Source of the DNA: Phycisphaerae bacterium
Lineage (GTDB): Bacteria; Planctomycetota; Phycisphaerae; Phycisphaerales; SM1A02
DNA: 8,328 nt
Direction of reading: 5' to 3'
Assembly: GCA_018663565.1 (NCBI GenBank)
Contig: JABJQE010000014.1
Location: forward strand, 1-8,328
The notes beneath the pieces were generated by a model. It was not told the origin of the DNA and did not search any database. It saw only the letters and a program-made list of their open reading frames with translations. This document shows positions 7,208-8,328 of this stretch, piece after piece. Every line of letters starts with the position of its first letter. The stretch's first letter is position 1. Both the position numbers and the translations under genes were made by a program.

Positions 7208-8107
7208 TCAGTGGGGAAGGCATTCGGCGATTCGAATGGCATTTAGGGCAGCACCAATCCGAAGTTGATCGCCAGCAGCAACCAGCGAGACGCTCGTTGG
7301 CGTGTTCATTCGAATGTGCCCGACAAGGACATTATCCAGCCCCTCAGCCTTGCGAGAGCTTGGGCATTCACTTTCAAGTACGGCGATGCAGGGGTCGCAA
7401 GCAAGTAGTTCTGTAACGTCATCGCGGCTACTGGCGTGATCAAGTTCAATGGTGATGGACTCAAGATGCGCCATCCGCACTGGTACACGCATGCAAGTAG
7501 CCGCAATTGGAATGTCTGGGAGATCGAGCAGTTTTCTTGATTCGCGTATGAGTTTCTGCTCTTCACCGGTGCGTCCAGTTGTGGGATCAACTGCGGATTC
7601 GTGTCGAAACACATTGTTTTGGAGTGGCTCGCCGAGAATCGGCGTGGTGGCAGATTGATCGCCATCAAGTTCTGCAAGGGCGGCTTGTCCGGCGCCCGAG
7701 ATGGCCTGGTACGTGCTGACGTGTATCGAATTGATGCCAATTGTACGAAGCGGCGCGATGGCGATTGAGAGAATAGTGGCAGTGCAGTTTGGGTTGGCGA
7801 TGAGTTTCGGGTGTGTATCGAGCAAGTGCCCATTGATCGATGGGACCACGAGCGGCACATCGTCTCGTTCCCGCGATGCGGCCGAGAGATCAATGACAGT
7901 GGCGCCGTGGCCAATGAACGTCTCAGCCAGTGCGGCCGCCGCGGCACTCGGGACGGCCAGGAATGCCAACTCGCACGCTTCGATAGTGCCACTTGTCTCA
8001 ATGGCGTCCTGCCGGACGCCACGCGATCGTAGGATCGATTGCAATTCAAGGCCGATCAATCCGGTCGCGCCCGCAATGGCGATTCGGTCGAGTTCAGGAA
8101 GATGCAT
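7208..8107 (-). CDS. asd: Aspartate-semialdehyde dehydrogenase, compact form
   Basis: This 299-residue protein is shorter than the usual 330-370. ASADH hallmarks are GATGLIG (residues 13-19, Rossmann loop), the VPLVVPSIN region, nucleophile Cys108 in NPNCTATI, Gln134 in STYQAISGAG, Arg207 in RVPV, His214 in AHLES and the closing GDQLRIGAALNAIRIAE. These predict NAD(P)H-dependent reduction of aspartyl phosphate to aspartate semialdehyde, the branch to lysine/diaminopimelate, threonine and methionine. After the Rossmann loop and first helix the chain runs almost straight to ACELAFLAVPS. About 25-30 residues are missing, including the S-x-R-S-A-G segment that usually contacts the NADP 2'-phosphate. 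The ATG at 8107 puts 7 residues before the first beta strand (RIAIAGAT) and overlaps the upstream kinase stop by 14 nt. An ATG at 8143 would add 12 residues and a 50-nt overlap. A paralogue acting on another acyl phosphate cannot be excluded. Confidence 0.82.
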   Translation of the reverse strand: MHLPELDRIAIAGATGLIGLELQSILRSRGVRQDAIETSGTIEACELAFLAVPSAAAAALAETFIGHGATVIDLSAASRERDDVPLVVPSINGHLLDTHPKLIANPNCTATILSIAIAPLRTIGINSIHVSTYQAISGAGQAALAELDGDQSATTPILGEPLQNNVFRHESAVDPTTGRTGEEQKLIRESRKLLDLPDIPIAATCMRVPVRMAHLESITIELDHASSRDDVTELLACDPCIAVLESECPSSRKAEGLDNVLVGHIRMNTPTSVSLVAAGDQLRIGAALNAIRIAECLPH

Positions 8108-8327
8108 GACGTGGGCGGTCCGAGGCCAAGAGAAGCTGGACATTGCCGACGAGCGTCCCGGGCTGAGCGTCCAGTGAGGTCACCTGGAATGGAAGTTGTC
8201 GCTGCTTCGCGAGCCTGACGGCCTTGGCCTGCACGACTTCGTTGTCGAGTTCCAATAGATCATCCCAGTGCATCTGGTCGAACCGGGGAGGCGTAGCATC
8301 ATGCAGCGAGGGGTCACGTTCGTAGAC
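8094..8327 (-). CDS. Aspartokinase-like amino acid kinase, C-terminal end (5'-truncated by window edge), no ACT domain
   Basis: The frame is open from the right edge and gives 77 residues ending at a TGA complementary to 8094-8096. VYERDPSL, then HWDDLLELDNEVVQAKAVRLAKQ, then PFQV and PGTLVG align with the end of the aspartokinase catalytic domain (family pattern: VYTADPR, then S-Y-x-E-x-L-E-L, G-A-K-V-L-H-P-R, a Pro-rich strand and PGTLI). Ordinary aspartokinases continue with two ACT domains that bind lysine or threonine. Here only about 17 residues follow GTLV, so the allosteric part is absent. The usual GAKVLHPR motif is also diverged (NEVVQAKAV). The gene overlaps the aspartate-semialdehyde dehydrogenase start by 14 nt in a different frame, consistent with the two consecutive steps of the aspartate pathway. 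The visible piece is short, so another amino acid kinase is possible. Confidence 0.6.
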   Translation of the reverse strand, partial: VYERDPSLHDATPPRFDQMHWDDLLELDNEVVQAKAVRLAKQRQLPFQVTSLDAQPGTLVGNVQLLLASDRPRHASS

Positions 8328-8328
8328 G

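Noticed and set aside
7195..7242. Extended N-terminus of the PreA-like protein from the ATG at 7242
   Set aside because: It adds 16 residues not typical of the family and overlaps the ASADH end. The ATG at 7194 matches the usual family start, although neither has a clear ribosome site.
7306..8049. 247-codon minus-strand open frame in a second frame within the ASADH gene
   Set aside because: The ASADH frame contains all catalytic motifs. The alternative frame is a Ser/Arg/Pro-rich shadow.

Overview
The window is bacterial, densely coded chromosomal DNA of moderate GC content (mid-fifties percent by eye), with two convergent gene blocks and almost no non-coding sequence. The organism cannot be assigned from this stretch. 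The proteins are clearly not enteric, and no phage, insertion sequence, tRNA, rRNA or CRISPR signal was seen.

Positions 1-5874, plus strand, hold a tightly packed catabolic operon that enters from beyond the left edge. It contains the C-terminal half of a (methyl)malonate-semialdehyde dehydrogenase, a beta-ureidopropionase, an NCS1-family nucleobase transporter, a class III aminotransferase suited to beta-alanine, and a dihydropyrimidinase. The gene junctions are a 15-nt gap, two ATGA overlaps and one TGA-ATG abutment, which implies one transcript with coupled translation.

Positions 5875-6066 are a short convergent intergenic region with a small perfect-loop inverted repeat and no coding content.

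Positions 6067-8327, minus strand, hold a second block that enters from the right edge. In transcription order it contains the end of an aspartokinase-like protein, a compact aspartate-semialdehyde dehydrogenase and a dihydropyrimidine dehydrogenase catalytic subunit (PreA/DPD-like).

Together the two blocks encode nearly the whole reductive pyrimidine degradation route. Uracil or thymine is imported by the NCS1 carrier and reduced to the dihydropyrimidine by the PreA-like enzyme. The ring is opened by dihydropyrimidinase, the N-carbamoyl-beta-amino acid is cleaved by beta-ureidopropionase, and beta-alanine is transaminated to malonate semialdehyde, which the CoA-acylating dehydrogenase converts to acetyl-CoA (propionyl-CoA from thymine).

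The unusual points are in the second block. The dihydropyrimidine dehydrogenase keeps the pyrimidine-binding and catalytic residues but has no C-terminal iron-sulfur domain, and no NAD(P)H-oxidising partner is visible. It sits in an apparent operon with an aspartokinase-like protein lacking ACT regulatory domains and a shortened aspartate-semialdehyde dehydrogenase that lacks part of the usual cofactor-binding region.
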